From: Poritiphilus flavus
Lineage (GTDB): Bacteria; Bacteroidota; Bacteroidia; Flavobacteriales; Flavobacteriaceae
Assembly (NCBI RefSeq): GCF_009901585.1
Contig: NZ_WXYO01000002.1
Span: 590,769-654,768, forward strand
DNA length: 64,000 nt
Direction: 5' to 3'
Each line of letters starts with the position of its first letter. The stretch's first letter is position 1. The notes beneath the pieces are model-generated. The model had not been told where the DNA came from and searched no databases. It saw only the letters and a program-made list of their open reading frames with translations. Below, one piece after another: positions 9,408 through 20,200 of the stretch. Both the position numbers and the translations under genes were made by a program.

Positions 9408-10247
9408 TCAAATTCCCATACCCTCTTTGATAAGTGCATACCCCTTTTTGTAAATCTCTTCGGACGGCGAATAATCCCTCCAGACATTGATGGCATTTGC
9501 GAATTCCGGAATAAGCGTACTAAAAGCCTCTATGGTAAGCCAGCCGTCATAACCTATCTCTTTTAAAGTAGCGAATACTTCCCGCCAATTCACCTGTCCG
9601 CTTCCCGGAGTTCCCCTGTCGTTTTCACTGATGTGTACATGCCTTAGGTAGGGAGCAATGGTCTTTAAGGCGATTGCCTGTCCCTTTTCTTCAATATTGC
9701 CGTGATGGGTGTCGTACATGGCGCCGAGGTTGGGATGGTCTACATTTTCCACCAGGGTTTTCAGATCTGCCATGGTATTGTACAGATAACATTCAAAACG
9801 ATTCAGCGCTTCTGGTGTCAGGACTATATCGGCCTGGGCTGCGTATTCCGCGGCCTTTTGAAGTTGTTCTATGCTCCTGCTGCGTTCTTCCGAGGTTGGC
9901 GGTTGCCTGGTAAAGTAGGCAAAACTGGAATGAAATGGGCCGCACATTACATCTGCATTCAATGCCGCTCCTCTGTCAATAGACCACTTAAGCCTATCCA
10001 GTCCCGCGCTGCGGTGTTTAGGATCAGGACTGGCTATATTTTCTTCAGGTCCCAGGGAGGCCACACAGCTTACCCCCATTCCGATGTTCGAGAAATGATT
10101 GCCCAAGTTGGAATAATGGCTCAGGTCTCCTTCTCCGAGAAACAGTTCAATTCCGTCGTATCCGGTTTGTTTTAGGTCGTCTATAATGTTGAAATGCTGC
10201 TCTGTAACGTGATTCGTCCAGAGCAGCATGTTCATCCCAATTTTCAT
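9408..10247 (-). CDS. Sugar isomerase/epimerase, D-tagatose/D-psicose 3-epimerase type
   Basis: This 279-residue cytoplasmic TIM barrel shows the four metal-binding segments of the D-tagatose 3-epimerase family in order. They are TPEALNRFE (Glu), MYDTHHGNIEE (Asp), HVHISENDRG (His) and TIEAFS (Glu). These enzymes epimerise keto-sugars at C3 using Mn or Mg, or isomerise related hydroxy-keto acids. The length is typical. It follows the MFS transporter gene by 61 bases on the same strand and precedes the ThuA lipoprotein gene, suggesting a transporter plus first-step enzyme. An alternative is a hydroxypyruvate isomerase-like role, but the motif set favours keto-sugar epimerisation. Confidence 0.88.
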   Translation of the reverse strand: MKIGMNMLLWTNHVTEQHFNIIDDLKQTGYDGIELFLGEGDLSHYSNLGNHFSNIGMGVSCVASLGPEENIASPDPKHRSAGLDRLKWSIDRGAALNADVMCGPFHSSFAYFTRQPPTSEERSRSIEQLQKAAEYAAQADIVLTPEALNRFECYLYNTMADLKTLVENVDHPNLGAMYDTHHGNIEEKGQAIALKTIAPYLRHVHISENDRGTPGSGQVNWREVFATLKEIGYDGWLTIEAFSTLIPEFANAINVWRDYSPSEEIYKKGYALIKEGMGI

Positions 10248-10308
10248 GAAATACTAAATTTATCCTTTTGCACTTGCCTGAGATCAGGTAGCTGCCAAAG
10301 ATGTCCGA

Positions 10309-11559
10309 CTAAGTAGCCGGAGCGGCAACTGGCTGATCTGCTTTTCGTTTACGGATCCAGAACCAAAGAATGGTAAAGAGAATGATCAGTATTCCTGGGA
10401 ATAAGGTCATTTTTTCCAGGGTAGCCTGTCCGGCAACCAACTCCAGTTCATCCCCGGTAAGGCCTGAAGAAGCAACAGTTTCCCTGTCACTGTCTATCCA
10501 CTTCCCGATGATTGGCTGGAAGATAGAATTCGCGAACATACCAACAGCTCCTATGATGGACATTCCAAGAGCCCCGCTTTTCGGAATTTTATCCGCAATA
10601 AATCCGATCATATTCGGCCAGAAATAGGCGATTCCCAATGCGAATACAATAGCGGCAACATAGGCCATCGCCCCGGTTTGGGTACTAAAGAGGAATACCC
10701 CAATAGTGGCCAGCACTGCAGAACCTAAAAGTACACCGGTTTGGTCGAAACGGTGTACAGCTTCCCCTCCAAAGTACCGGGCCACTGCCATGATACCGGT
10801 TACAAGTGCCAGTATGATCATTGGAGAAGCCCCGCTTTTAGACAGAATAAGACCTACCCACTGTTGTGGCCCGAATTCTGAGATCGCCGTCAGCGACATA
10901 CATATCATCATAAAAATGAACAAGGGAGAGATCATGGCTTTCAGATTCCCTACAATAGAGGCAGCTTCCGCGACTTTTGCCTTTGGCCAGCTTTGTCCGA
11001 AAAATAAATAGGCGTAAATAAGTGTAGGGATCATGATTACCCAGATCTGGGTTTCCCAACCCAGACCTGCATCGGTCATAAACTTGGAAACCAGACTTCC
11101 TATAACGATCCCTCCCGGGAACCACATATGAAAGCGGTTCATCATCTTACTCATCATATTACCTTCGTAAGCATCTGCGATCATTGGATTACAGGCAGCT
11201 TCAGTACATCCGTTACCCAATCCGATGAGCAGGGTGGAAATCATGAGTCCTATATAACTTCCGGAATAGATCGTCATGATTATTCCGATGGCATGGGCGA
11301 AAAATGCAAATTGCATAATTGCCTTTCCACCTACCTTGTGGTAGATCAGCCCTCCGATCACCATCGAGATAGGAAAACCTAAAAACCACATGGAATTGAT
11401 ATAACCTAATTGCTCTGCGGTTAGGTTTAGTTCCTCCCCTAATTGAGGTAGGATACCTGCACGGATACTGAAGGATAAAGCGGTGGTGATCAGGGCAAAA
11501 CAGCTTCCGTAAAAAAGCCTTTTGGCGTTGATCCCCGCCATATTTGTCGCGTTTTCCAT
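10309..11559 (-). CDS. MFS transporter
   Basis: This 416-residue protein has about twelve hydrophobic segments and no signal peptide cleavage site, as expected for a major facilitator. The N-terminal half contains SIRAGILPQLGEELNLTAEQ and GLGNGCTEAACNPMIADAY. The position next to a keto-sugar epimerase and a ThuA gene suggests uptake of a monosaccharide or derivative by proton or cation symport. It is the first gene of a minus-strand group and diverges from the TIM-barrel/Gfo operon across a 288-base regulatory gap. The exact substrate cannot be stated. Confidence 0.9.
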   Translation of the reverse strand: MENATNMAGINAKRLFYGSCFALITTALSFSIRAGILPQLGEELNLTAEQLGYINSMWFLGFPISMVIGGLIYHKVGGKAIMQFAFFAHAIGIIMTIYSGSYIGLMISTLLIGLGNGCTEAACNPMIADAYEGNMMSKMMNRFHMWFPGGIVIGSLVSKFMTDAGLGWETQIWVIMIPTLIYAYLFFGQSWPKAKVAEAASIVGNLKAMISPLFIFMMICMSLTAISEFGPQQWVGLILSKSGASPMIILALVTGIMAVARYFGGEAVHRFDQTGVLLGSAVLATIGVFLFSTQTGAMAYVAAIVFALGIAYFWPNMIGFIADKIPKSGALGMSIIGAVGMFANSIFQPIIGKWIDSDRETVASSGLTGDELELVAGQATLEKMTLFPGILIILFTILWFWIRKRKADQPVAAPAT

Positions 11560-11847
11560 AAGTCAATAAAATTTAAGAATAGTTAGTTGACCTGTTTGAT
11601 TGTTTGTTGTTGGTCATTTGAACACATAAGTTTACTGTGTTTTTTGCTAAAATCATAATTAATTTGCAATTGTCTTGCCTGATCCAACAAAAAAGCTGAA
11701 AATTTTTATAAGCCTATTAATTTTTGCTAAACCTGATTTTTAGTTATTTTAGAATTTCAGACGACGAACCCTATTTTCCGGTGAAAAATCCTATCAGATA
11801 ATATCCCTTAAGGCGGGTATTTCGATCACCGGAATGGAACTAATACG
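11560..11847. promoter_or_regulatory. Divergent promoter region with a 9-bp inverted repeat and paired direct repeats
   Basis: This gap separates the MFS group (minus) from the TIM-barrel operon (plus), so it must hold both promoters. It contains a perfect inverted repeat, TTCCGGTGA at 11776-11784 and TCACCGGAA at 11826-11834, the second arm ending 13 bases before the ATG at 11848. It also has two direct copies of TTTTTGCTAAA (11641-11651 and 11721-11731) exactly 80 bases apart. Either could be an operator or a leader hairpin; no known regulator motif is recognised. Confidence 0.5.
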
Positions 11848-12903
11848 ATGAACATGCAAAAAAACAACTACCCGAAACTGCACAATGCCTCCTGGCCTGG
11901 TGTAGTTGGGAAAGGACCTGATTCCGAACCCCCAATCCCTCTGGACACCATGATCGAGTTAACCGCTAATGCTGAAGTGGACGGCGTAAAGTTTGACGGT
12001 TTTGATCTTTTTCTCTTCGATCCGCATATGGATATCGATTCTTCCAAAGACGATATAAAGAGAATGGCTGAAAAGGCCCAATCCAAAAACCTGGAGATCG
12101 GCAGTCTTGTGGCACCGGTATGGACCCCCACCGGAGGAGGGTCAGCCATGGGATCCAAAGAAGACAGGGACAGATTTGTTACTCAGGTACGAAAATCCTG
12201 CGTGATCGCACAGGAACTCAGGGCGTTGGGCGTACGGCCCAATGGAGTGGTCCGGATCGACTCTTCAGTGGACCCTGCCAGTTGGGCTGAGGATCCGGTA
12301 GGCAATACAAAACTCATAGCCCAGACATTTCGCGAAGCTTGTGATATTGCGGCGGATTACGGCGAATCCCTGGCCGCCGAAGGGGAGATATGCTGGGGAG
12401 GAATGCACGGCTGGAAATCGATGATAAATACCCTTGAAGCCGTGGACCGGCCCAATATAGGGTTCCAGGCAGATATGGCACATACCTTATTATATTTACT
12501 CGGCTACAACAAACCGGATGAGCGCATCCTGCCAGCGGATTTCGATTGGGATGACCGGGAAACACTTACTGCAGGACTTAAAACCCTTACCGCTGCGCTC
12601 AGGCCCTGGACCATAGACTTTCATGTGGCCCAAAACGACGGAACGGTCTTCGGAGCTGGATCACATGATAAGACCGGTAGGCATTGCCAGGCCACTGATC
12701 CCAATGGAAAGTTGAACATCCCTGTGGATGCCGGGCACTGGTTACGGGATGAAGACGGAACCCTGACCAAAAGATTCCGTCATATTTGCTGGGATGGTTG
12801 TATGTTCCCCAACGAGGTGATGATGCAACCCAAGACCTGGAACGATATCCTGGCCGCTATGATACAGGTAAGGGATATGCATGGCTGGTACGAAGCAGAA
12901 TGA
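11848..12903 (+). CDS. Sugar phosphate isomerase/epimerase-like TIM-barrel protein
   Basis: This 351-residue cytoplasmic protein has xylose-isomerase-like TIM-barrel features: [54 protein letters not shown] and [11 protein letters not shown]. These supply the expected Glu, Asp and His metal ligands on successive strands. It is larger than the 280-residue epimerase on the other side of the divergent promoter and belongs to a different branch. Its genes downstream are a Gfo/Idh/MocA dehydrogenase and a zinc alcohol dehydrogenase. That grouping is seen in routes that oxidise a sugar to a keto form and then eliminate, hydrate or epimerise it. The specific reaction is not determined. Confidence 0.82.
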   Translation: MNMQKNNYPKLHNASWPGVVGKGPDSEPPIPLDTMIELTANAEVDGVKFDGFDLFLFDPHMDIDSSKDDIKRMAEKAQSKNLEIGSLVAPVWTPTGGGSAMGSKEDRDRFVTQVRKSCVIAQELRALGVRPNGVVRIDSSVDPASWAEDPVGNTKLIAQTFREACDIAADYGESLAAEGEICWGGMHGWKSMINTLEAVDRPNIGFQADMAHTLLYLLGYNKPDERILPADFDWDDRETLTAGLKTLTAALRPWTIDFHVAQNDGTVFGAGSHDKTGRHCQATDPNGKLNIPVDAGHWLRDEDGTLTKRFRHICWDGCMFPNEVMMQPKTWNDILAAMIQVRDMHGWYEAE

Positions 12904-12932
12904 TCCAATGATTCCTAAACAACTAAATAACA

Positions 12933-14090
12933 ATGAGTAAAAAAGAATTACGAATAGGTTTGGTCGGATATGGCTTTATGGGCAGGACCCACTCTAACGC
13001 CTATAAGAGGGTAGGGGATTTTTTTCCGGATCTCCAATACAGGCCTGTATTGAAAGCGGTAAGTGCCAGGAATGCGGAGAGACTTGAGGCCTTTGCAAAA
13101 CAGTGGGGTTACGAATCCTTTGAGACAGACTGGAGGAAAATGGTCCAACGGACGGATATAGACGCTATTGATATATGTACCCCCAATGACAAACATGCGG
13201 AAATTGCCATAGCGGCCGCTGAAGCAGGTAAGATGGTCCTTTGTGAAAAGCCTCTCGCACGGACGGTAGCCGAGGCCCAACCTATGGTAGATGCTGTGGA
13301 AAAGGCCGGTGTTGCCAATACCGTGTGGTACAACTATCGTCGGATCCCGGCCGTAACCCTGGCAAAACAACTTATAGATGCCGGGAAACTGGGCAAGATC
13401 TTTCACTATCGTGCAAACTTTTTACAGGATTGGACCATAAGCCCGGAACTACCTCAGGGGGGTGAGGGTTTGTGGCGATTAGACGATAATGCGGCAGGTT
13501 CCGGAGTAACCGGAGATCTTTTGGCACATTGCATAGATACGGCCATGTGGTTGAACGGAGGAATTAAGGATGTTTCCGCTGTAACCGAAACATTTATCAA
13601 GGAACGGGTACATACAGCATCAGGCAAAAAACAAAAAGTGGGTATTGACGATGCCTGCATTTTTCATTGCCATTTTGACAATGGTTCTCTTGGGCTTTTT
13701 GAATCCACTCGATATGCCCGGGGCCATAAAGCGCTATATACCTTCGAAATTAACGGACAACACGCCTCTATCAAATGGAATTTGCACGATCTGAACAGAT
13801 TGGAATATTTTGATCATAGAGATGATTCCCTGGAACGAGGCTGGCGATCCATCCACGTGACCGATGGGGATATGCCGTACATGGACAAGTGGTGGGTACC
13901 CGGACTCTCTGTGGGCTATGAGCATAGCTTTGTGCATCAAATGGCTGATTTTCTCCAAAGTCTGGAAGAAAATAAACCCTGTTCCCCTACCTTTAGAGAG
14001 GCCCAGGAAACCCAAAAAGTATGTGAGGCCGTTTTGGCCTCCGCGGCATCGAAAAGTTGGAAAGAAACCGGGACCTCCTGGCCTGGTTAA
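12933..14090 (+). CDS. Gfo/Idh/MocA family NAD(P)-dependent oxidoreductase (first of two)
   Basis: This 385-residue protein has the N-terminal Rossmann motif [16 protein letters not shown] and the family signature LCEKPLART with the catalytic-type lysine. A C-terminal alpha/beta domain follows that contains [20 protein letters not shown], the segment carrying the active-site Asp and His. Family members oxidise or reduce hydroxyls of sugars, inositols and sugar nucleotides. No signal peptide is present, so it is cytoplasmic. It is 29 bases downstream of the TIM-barrel gene and 12 bases upstream of the zinc dehydrogenase. A role in forming a keto-sugar is inferred from the family and context. 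Confidence 0.9.
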   Translation: MSKKELRIGLVGYGFMGRTHSNAYKRVGDFFPDLQYRPVLKAVSARNAERLEAFAKQWGYESFETDWRKMVQRTDIDAIDICTPNDKHAEIAIAAAEAGKMVLCEKPLARTVAEAQPMVDAVEKAGVANTVWYNYRRIPAVTLAKQLIDAGKLGKIFHYRANFLQDWTISPELPQGGEGLWRLDDNAAGSGVTGDLLAHCIDTAMWLNGGIKDVSAVTETFIKERVHTASGKKQKVGIDDACIFHCHFDNGSLGLFESTRYARGHKALYTFEINGQHASIKWNLHDLNRLEYFDHRDDSLERGWRSIHVTDGDMPYMDKWWVPGLSVGYEHSFVHQMADFLQSLEENKPCSPTFREAQETQKVCEAVLASAASKSWKETGTSWPG

Positions 14091-14102
14091 CACAGTAACG
14101 GA

Positions 14103-15215
14103 ATGAGTGAACTTTTAAAAGGTTTCTGCCTGCATGGACGCGAAAAGATCAGTCCGTGGAACGGCCGGGACGTGACTCGAAATACCAGTATCGTAGACCT
14201 GGAGATCCCTCAGCTAAAAGAAGGAGAGATCCTTGCAAAGACCTTGTATACAGGAATTTGTGGATCTGATAATAGCGCCGCTCTGGGCAAAGCGAATTTT
14301 GACTGGGTAGAACGCCCCAGGATCATTGGACATGAATTCAGCGCGGAAATATTGGAATTGGGCCCTGGAGACCACGGAGACCTCAAGGTTGGGGACATAT
14401 TTACCCCGCTAGCGATGTTGGGTTGCAGGGACGTGAATTGTCACGCTTGCCGAATTGGCAAATGGAATTTATGCCCAAGAAAGCAGATCATTGGATTTCA
14501 TAGGAACGGAGGATTCGGACAACAGGTGGTTTTGGAATCAGACCGGGTAGTTACCTTAATGGAAGGCCTAAGCCCAGAACAGGGCGCCCTGGTTGAACCC
14601 CTTTCTATCATCGTAAACGCTCTGAACAATAAATGCGACATTAAACCCGGGCAGGACATCGTAGTCACCGGATGTGGTATCATCGGATTGATGGCCGCCG
14701 AGCTGGCAAGGGCAGCCGGGGGCAGAGTACTGGTAACAGGCATAAGCCGGGACCGTGATGTACGTCTTAAAAAAGCAGCGGAACGCGGCTTTATGACCGC
14801 TGAAGTTTCCCCTGAGAACACACTTACCGAACAGTTGCAACAGGGAATTACAGATTCCAGGGGTGTACCCTTTGGCGTTGAAGGCAAGGTAGATCTGTTA
14901 ATAGAGTGCTCGGGAGTTGCTGCCGTGCTAACCGAAGCCATAGATGTGGTAAGGCCGGAAGGTGATATTTGCGTAATAGCTACCTATCCTACCGAAGTGC
15001 CTGTTAATGCCACTCAGCTTACACGTACCTCGCTGAATATGAGAGGATCCATGGGATCTTGCAGGGAAGATTATATGATCGCTCAAAAGCTCATGGTTAC
15101 CGGGATCTTCCCTTCTGAACACTATGTAAACAGATATAAGTTCGAAAATGTGAAGCAGGCCTTTGAAGAAGCGATCAAAGCAAAAAATATCAAAGCAGTG
15201 GTGGAGATGAACTGA
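14103..15215 (+). CDS. Zinc-binding medium-chain alcohol/polyol dehydrogenase
   Basis: This 370-residue MDR-superfamily protein has the catalytic zinc ligands in TGICGSDNS (Cys) and IIGHEFSAE (His-Glu). It has a structural-zinc-like cysteine cluster in LGCRDVNCHACRIGKWNLC and a Rossmann motif VVTGCGIIGLMAAELA. This layout fits sorbitol, threonine or sugar dehydrogenases that use NAD(P). It follows a Gfo/Idh/MocA dehydrogenase in an operon that also contains an NAD-dependent epimerase, so a hexose, pentose or 6-deoxyhexose hydroxyl is the likely target; the exact substrate is unknown. Confidence 0.9.
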   Translation: MSELLKGFCLHGREKISPWNGRDVTRNTSIVDLEIPQLKEGEILAKTLYTGICGSDNSAALGKANFDWVERPRIIGHEFSAEILELGPGDHGDLKVGDIFTPLAMLGCRDVNCHACRIGKWNLCPRKQIIGFHRNGGFGQQVVLESDRVVTLMEGLSPEQGALVEPLSIIVNALNNKCDIKPGQDIVVTGCGIIGLMAAELARAAGGRVLVTGISRDRDVRLKKAAERGFMTAEVSPENTLTEQLQQGITDSRGVPFGVEGKVDLLIECSGVAAVLTEAIDVVRPEGDICVIATYPTEVPVNATQLTRTSLNMRGSMGSCREDYMIAQKLMVTGIFPSEHYVNRYKFENVKQAFEEAIKAKNIKAVVEMN

Positions 15216-15246
15216 TATCAATTTTAAAAATGAAGAATAATATTAC

Positions 15247-16266
15247 ATGCATACCATACTGATCACCGGGGGCACTGGCTGCATAGGTGCGGTTACCATT
15301 TACAAATTGCTGCAGTCCGATGAGGTCGGCAGGATAGTGGTTGCTTCCAGGACCAATAACAAGGATCCCTTAAAATTGTGGCTGGGAGAGCATCTTGACC
15401 CTCGGTTGGAATTCGCCACACTTGATGTTTCGGATTACCAGGCAATAAAAAGCGTGGTTCTCGAGGCGGATCCAAGTCACATTATTCACTTAGGGGCTTT
15501 TCAAAGCCCGGATTGTTCCGCCAGGCATGTACAGGGGATGGAGATCAATACGGGAGGTACTATGGTACTTTTTGACACTGCCGAAAAGCTCAAGGGACTC
15601 AAAAAATTTGTGTTTGCCAGTTCTGCCGCGGTATATGGTAAAAGGGCCATGTACCCTGAAAAAAGTGTTCATGAGGATCTGCGGCTGGCCCCGCCAAACC
15701 ACTACGGTATCTGGAAACTTGCCGGTGAGCATCTGGCCCGTTTGTTCTATGAGAATACGGCTGTTCCTACCGTCTGCCTGAGACTGAACACAACCTATGG
15801 CAAAGGGCGGGATAAAGGAAAAACCTCTGCCCCAACCAATGCTTTGAAAGCTATCGCCCTTGGGCATGTTAGCGGGCGTGTTATTCCTTTTGAAATGCCT
15901 TATCAAGGTAGGGAGAATTATCACTTTGTTGAAGATGTGGGCGCCCATTTTTCCCACGTTACCTTACAGCCTTTAGAAGGCTTTGGCTCCTTCAATATCA
16001 AAGGCGAAACCATACCTGTTGACAGCTTCCTGGACATCGTCCGTGACGAAGCCGAAAAACTTGGTATGGGTAATGCGGTAGAAATATCCATAGCGGAGGA
16101 TGCAGATCCAAATTTGTTTGTTTCCGATCTGGATCATCGTAAGATCGATAAAACCTTTCAGGATTTACCGTTAACTTCCATCAATGAGGGGGTCCGTAAT
16201 TCCTTATTGGCTTTTAGGGAGATGGCAGAAAAAAGTCTACTAACCCAGGCAATGCTTAACATATGA
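15247..16266 (+). CDS. NAD-dependent epimerase/dehydratase (extended SDR)
   Basis: This 339-residue extended short-chain dehydrogenase has the nucleotide motif ILITGGTGCIGAVTIY at the N-terminus and the catalytic tyrosine-lysine pair in HYGIWKLAGEH. Serines lie in FVFASSAAVYGK. Members act on sugar nucleotides, uronates or free sugars; in a catabolic cluster without sugar-nucleotide genes, a free-sugar or uronate dehydrogenase-like role is more likely, but this is inference. Its stop overlaps the start of the next Gfo/Idh/MocA gene by the ATGA arrangement, which indicates translational coupling. Confidence 0.87.
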   Translation: MHTILITGGTGCIGAVTIYKLLQSDEVGRIVVASRTNNKDPLKLWLGEHLDPRLEFATLDVSDYQAIKSVVLEADPSHIIHLGAFQSPDCSARHVQGMEINTGGTMVLFDTAEKLKGLKKFVFASSAAVYGKRAMYPEKSVHEDLRLAPPNHYGIWKLAGEHLARLFYENTAVPTVCLRLNTTYGKGRDKGKTSAPTNALKAIALGHVSGRVIPFEMPYQGRENYHFVEDVGAHFSHVTLQPLEGFGSFNIKGETIPVDSFLDIVRDEAEKLGMGNAVEISIAEDADPNLFVSDLDHRKIDKTFQDLPLTSINEGVRNSLLAFREMAEKSLLTQAMLNI

Positions 16267-17234
16267 AGACCATTAGAATAGGATTGCTGGGAGCAGGCGA
16301 TGTGGCGGACTTACATGCCGAAGCCGTAAACAATCTGGCCGGAGCCGAACTGGCGGGACTTTGGAACCGAACAGCCGAGAAGGGCAAGGTCAAAGCAGCA
16401 CAATATGGCTGCCGGACCTATAGTTCCGTAGATGAATTACTTGCTGATCCGTCAATAGACGCGGTTTTTGTCCTGACCAACATGGAGACACATTGTGAAT
16501 ATACGATCAGGGCCGCGAAAGCCGGAAAACATATACTCGTGGAAAAACCCGCGGCTTCGAACATAGAAGAACTCCGCGAAATGCAAAAGGCGGTCACCGG
16601 GACCGGACTTAAGTGCATGCCGGTTCACAACTATATTTATGAAGCCGGTATTGAACGCACCAAAGCTATGATCCAAAGTGGTAAACTGGGCAAAGTAACC
16701 CAGTTTTACATGATGTATAATATTCATCATTCCGATGAGATCAGGGCGCGTTATCCCGGGGTTATCCGGCAGATACTGACGCATCATGCCTATACCATGT
16801 TGTACTTAGCCGGAGAACCCAAAAGCGTTTCCTGCATGAGACATACGGTAGACCCCACCCTGGCACCCCAGGAGAATGTGGCCATGGCCACAATCGCTAT
16901 GGAAAACGGCATACTGAGTCATCTTTGTGCGAGCTTCGCTAATGACGATCATTCCGGGGATCCCTGGACTTGCATGATCAAGGTCATCGGGACCAAAGGA
17001 AGTACACGCTATAGCTACAGGGATTGGGTGATCAATGAACCTAAAGGAGCCCATTCACAAACCTATTATTGTTATCCGGAAACCATTAAGAATACAGCGA
17101 CCCATTTTATAGACCGGGTATTAAGGCAGGGGGAAGAACCCCTCTCCACTCTGGAAGATGCGATTCGCTGCCAACATATTATAGAAGCCTGTGAGCGGTC
17201 TGTGGAAGAAGGCCGGCATGTAATTCTGTCCTAA
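16263..17234 (+). CDS. Gfo/Idh/MocA family oxidoreductase (second of two)
   Basis: This 323-residue cytoplasmic protein has the Rossmann motif GLLGAGDVADLHAEAV and the signature LVEKPAAS. A C-terminal domain with ILTHHAYTMLYLAG supplies the active-site histidines. It is 60 residues shorter than the Gfo/Idh/MocA protein encoded at 12933 and only distantly similar, so the two are unlikely to be recent duplicates and may act on successive intermediates. The start overlaps the upstream epimerase stop (ATGA), and the PVC-type cytochrome gene follows after 29 bases. Substrate unknown. Confidence 0.9.
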   Translation: MKTIRIGLLGAGDVADLHAEAVNNLAGAELAGLWNRTAEKGKVKAAQYGCRTYSSVDELLADPSIDAVFVLTNMETHCEYTIRAAKAGKHILVEKPAASNIEELREMQKAVTGTGLKCMPVHNYIYEAGIERTKAMIQSGKLGKVTQFYMMYNIHHSDEIRARYPGVIRQILTHHAYTMLYLAGEPKSVSCMRHTVDPTLAPQENVAMATIAMENGILSHLCASFANDDHSGDPWTCMIKVIGTKGSTRYSYRDWVINEPKGAHSQTYYCYPETIKNTATHFIDRVLRQGEEPLSTLEDAIRCQHIIEACERSVEEGRHVILS

Positions 17235-17263
17235 TATTTTATGATAAAAACAACATCCACTAT

Positions 17264-20200
17264 ATGACCTTATTCAAAAAGAATACTGTTCGGAGGTTTT
17301 GCCTGGTGCTATGCGTATCATTAGTAATCCTAAGCTGTAGCAAAAAGACAGAACGGATCGATCTCAAAAGAGAATCACGTATTGTTTTAATTGGGAACAA
17401 CCTGGGTTCCAGAATGATGAATTTTGGTCATTTTGAAACTGAAATGCAGTTGAGATACCCGGATAGTTTGCTGTTTATCCGAAATATGTGTGATGGAGGA
17501 AATACGCCAGGCTTTAGACCGCATTCCTCCAGGAATTCACCCTGGGCTTTCCCCGGGGCAGAAGAGTTTCAGACCGAGCTTGCACAGAATTCCGGTAGCA
17601 TAGGGCATTTTGAAACAGAAGATGAATGGCTTAGCCGGCTTGGGGCGGATATCATCATCGCATTCTTTGGGTATAATGAATCCTTCGAGGGAACTGCAGG
17701 CCTGGATAACTTCAAAGCGGAATTAGAGGCTTTTATCCGGCATACCAAATCCCGGAAATACAACGGACAGCGTGCCCCGGAGTTGGTCCTGGTTTCTCCA
17801 ATTGCCTTTGAAGACCTCTCATCCGTTATGGATCTGCCAGATGGTGGAAAAGAAAATGAAAACCTGAAAAAATACACCGAGGCCATGAGAGAGGTGGCGG
17901 CAAAGGACAGTGTACCTTTTGTAGATGCTTTTACACCTTCAAAACAGTGGTACGCTTCAACGGAGGAAGCGCTTACCGCTGATGGATTTCAGCTGAAAAG
18001 CAAGGGATACGAGAAATTGGCAAAACTTTTGGCGGATGAGGTCTTTGGCAAATCGGACATAAGTTCCTCCCAAAACCTGGAGTTGGTCAGGGAAGCCGTT
18101 ATGGAAAAGAACTGGTTCTGGCATAACGATTTCAAGATTCCCAACGGGGTGCATGCCTACGGTCGAAGATTTGATCCTTTCGGACCTGATAACTATCCGG
18201 CTGAAGTTAAAAAGACCAGGGAAATGACGGCGATCAGGGATACAGCTATCTGGAATGCCGCTAAAGGTAAAAGTACGGACCTGGCTGCCATGGATGCCAG
18301 AACCTCCGTACTTCCAGAGGTGGAAACAAATTATGTGCAGGTCCATGGAGCCGGCAACCCTAAATACCTGTATGGAGAGGATGCCCTGGATGCGATTAAA
18401 GTACCTGAGGGCTATAAATTGGAATTGTTTGCCTCGGAAAAAGAATTTCCGGACCTCGCTAATCCTGTCCAATTGTCTTTTGACAACAAAGGCAGGCTTT
18501 GGGTGGCGGTTATGCCCAGCTATCCTCATTACAAACCCGGCGATGAAAAACCGAATGACAAGCTTATTATTCTGGAAGACACAGACCAGGACGGCAAGGC
18601 GGATAAGCAGACTATTTTTGCCGATAAGCTTCACCTGACCATTGGTTTTGAATTTGCCCCGGAAGGCGTTTATGTTTCACAGGGCACCAACCTGGTACTT
18701 CTTAAAGATCTGGATGGAGATGACTATGCTGATGAGACCGAGATCATCCTTAGTGGTTTTGATGATCACGATACGCACCATGCCATCAGTGCCTTTACCA
18801 CGGATCCCTCCGGCGCGATCTATATGGCGGAAGGGGTCTTTTTGCACACCAATGTAGAAACCGCTTATGGCCCGGTAAGAGGTACTAATGGTGGCTTCTA
18901 TCGCTATAGTCCACAAAGGCATCATCTGGAGCGTACAGCTCAGCTTCCTATTCCAAATCCGTGGGGCATTGCTTTTGACGATTGGGGGCAACCCTTTTTC
19001 GCGCATACTTCGGGGCCGGATATTACCTGGATGAGTCCGGGTACTATAAAACCCCGGTACGGAGAAGCTTCGCCTTTACCGAAAAACCTGATAGAAGAAG
19101 CCCATCGGGTAAGACCCACCTCAGGTCTGGAGTTTATCTCCAGCAGGCATTTTCCGGATGAGATCCAGGGCGATCTTATCGTCAACAACTCCATAGGCTT
19201 TCTCGGGACCAAGCAGCATATTATGAAAGACGATCCAAAGACGGCCGGTTACTTAAGTGAACATCGGGTAGACCTGTTAACCGGATCGGACCCCAATTTC
19301 AGACCGGTAGATATGGAATTCGCACCGGATGGTTCACTCTATTTTGTGGACTGGCACAATGTGCTAATTGGTCATATGCAGCACAACGCCCGTGACCCGC
19401 TTAGAGATCATGTACACGGGAGGATATATAGATTGACATATCCTTCAAGACCTTTGGTGCAACCCGCCAAGATTGTAGATGCCAGCATTGAAGAATTATT
19501 GGAAAACCTAAAACTACCGGAATATCGCAGCAGGTATCGGACAAAAAGAGAACTACGGGCAAGGGATGCCGAAACTGTACTTCAGAAATTGTCCGAATGG
19601 GTTGCCGAACTGGACCAAAATGAGCCAAGGTATGAGCACCATCTTTTGGAAGCGCTTTGGGTTAGCTGGGGACTTAATAAAGTAGACCCCGGTCTACTCA
19701 AACAACTTTTAAAAGCTGAGGATTTCCGGGCCAGGGCAGCAGCCGTGAGGGTGCTGAGGTACTCGGGCCATCAGATAGCTGAACAGCCAGGGTTGCTTAT
19801 GGAAGCGGCTGATGATGAAAATCCCAGGGTACGGCTTGAGGCCTTAGTAGCGGCTTCATGGCTCCCAAAATCCGAAGGCGTACCTATCGTAGAAGCGGCT
19901 GGTAAAAAGTCATTAGATGACTGGATGCAGATGCCGTATGAAGCCTCCATGGCCCATTTGAACGGGCATAATCTAGGCCAGGATCCGGAAACCCTCAAAG
20001 CCCAGACAGACCTGGAAGGAGCGGAACGGGAACTGTTCGTTAAAGGCGAAGAGATCTACCATAGGGAAGGTTTTTGTGTAACCTGTCATCAGGCGGACGG
20101 CAAGGGATTGAGTGCTTCTCAGTTCCCGCCATTGTCAGGTGTTGAATGGGTTACAGGTGATGAGGAGCGGCTGATCAAGCTTACTATGAAGGGTATGATG

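Noticed and set aside
9702-10175. 157-residue plus-strand frame inside the epimerase gene
   Set aside because: It is a shadow of the conserved minus-strand epimerase, whose metal-ligand motifs are clear; the plus-strand product has no recognisable domain.
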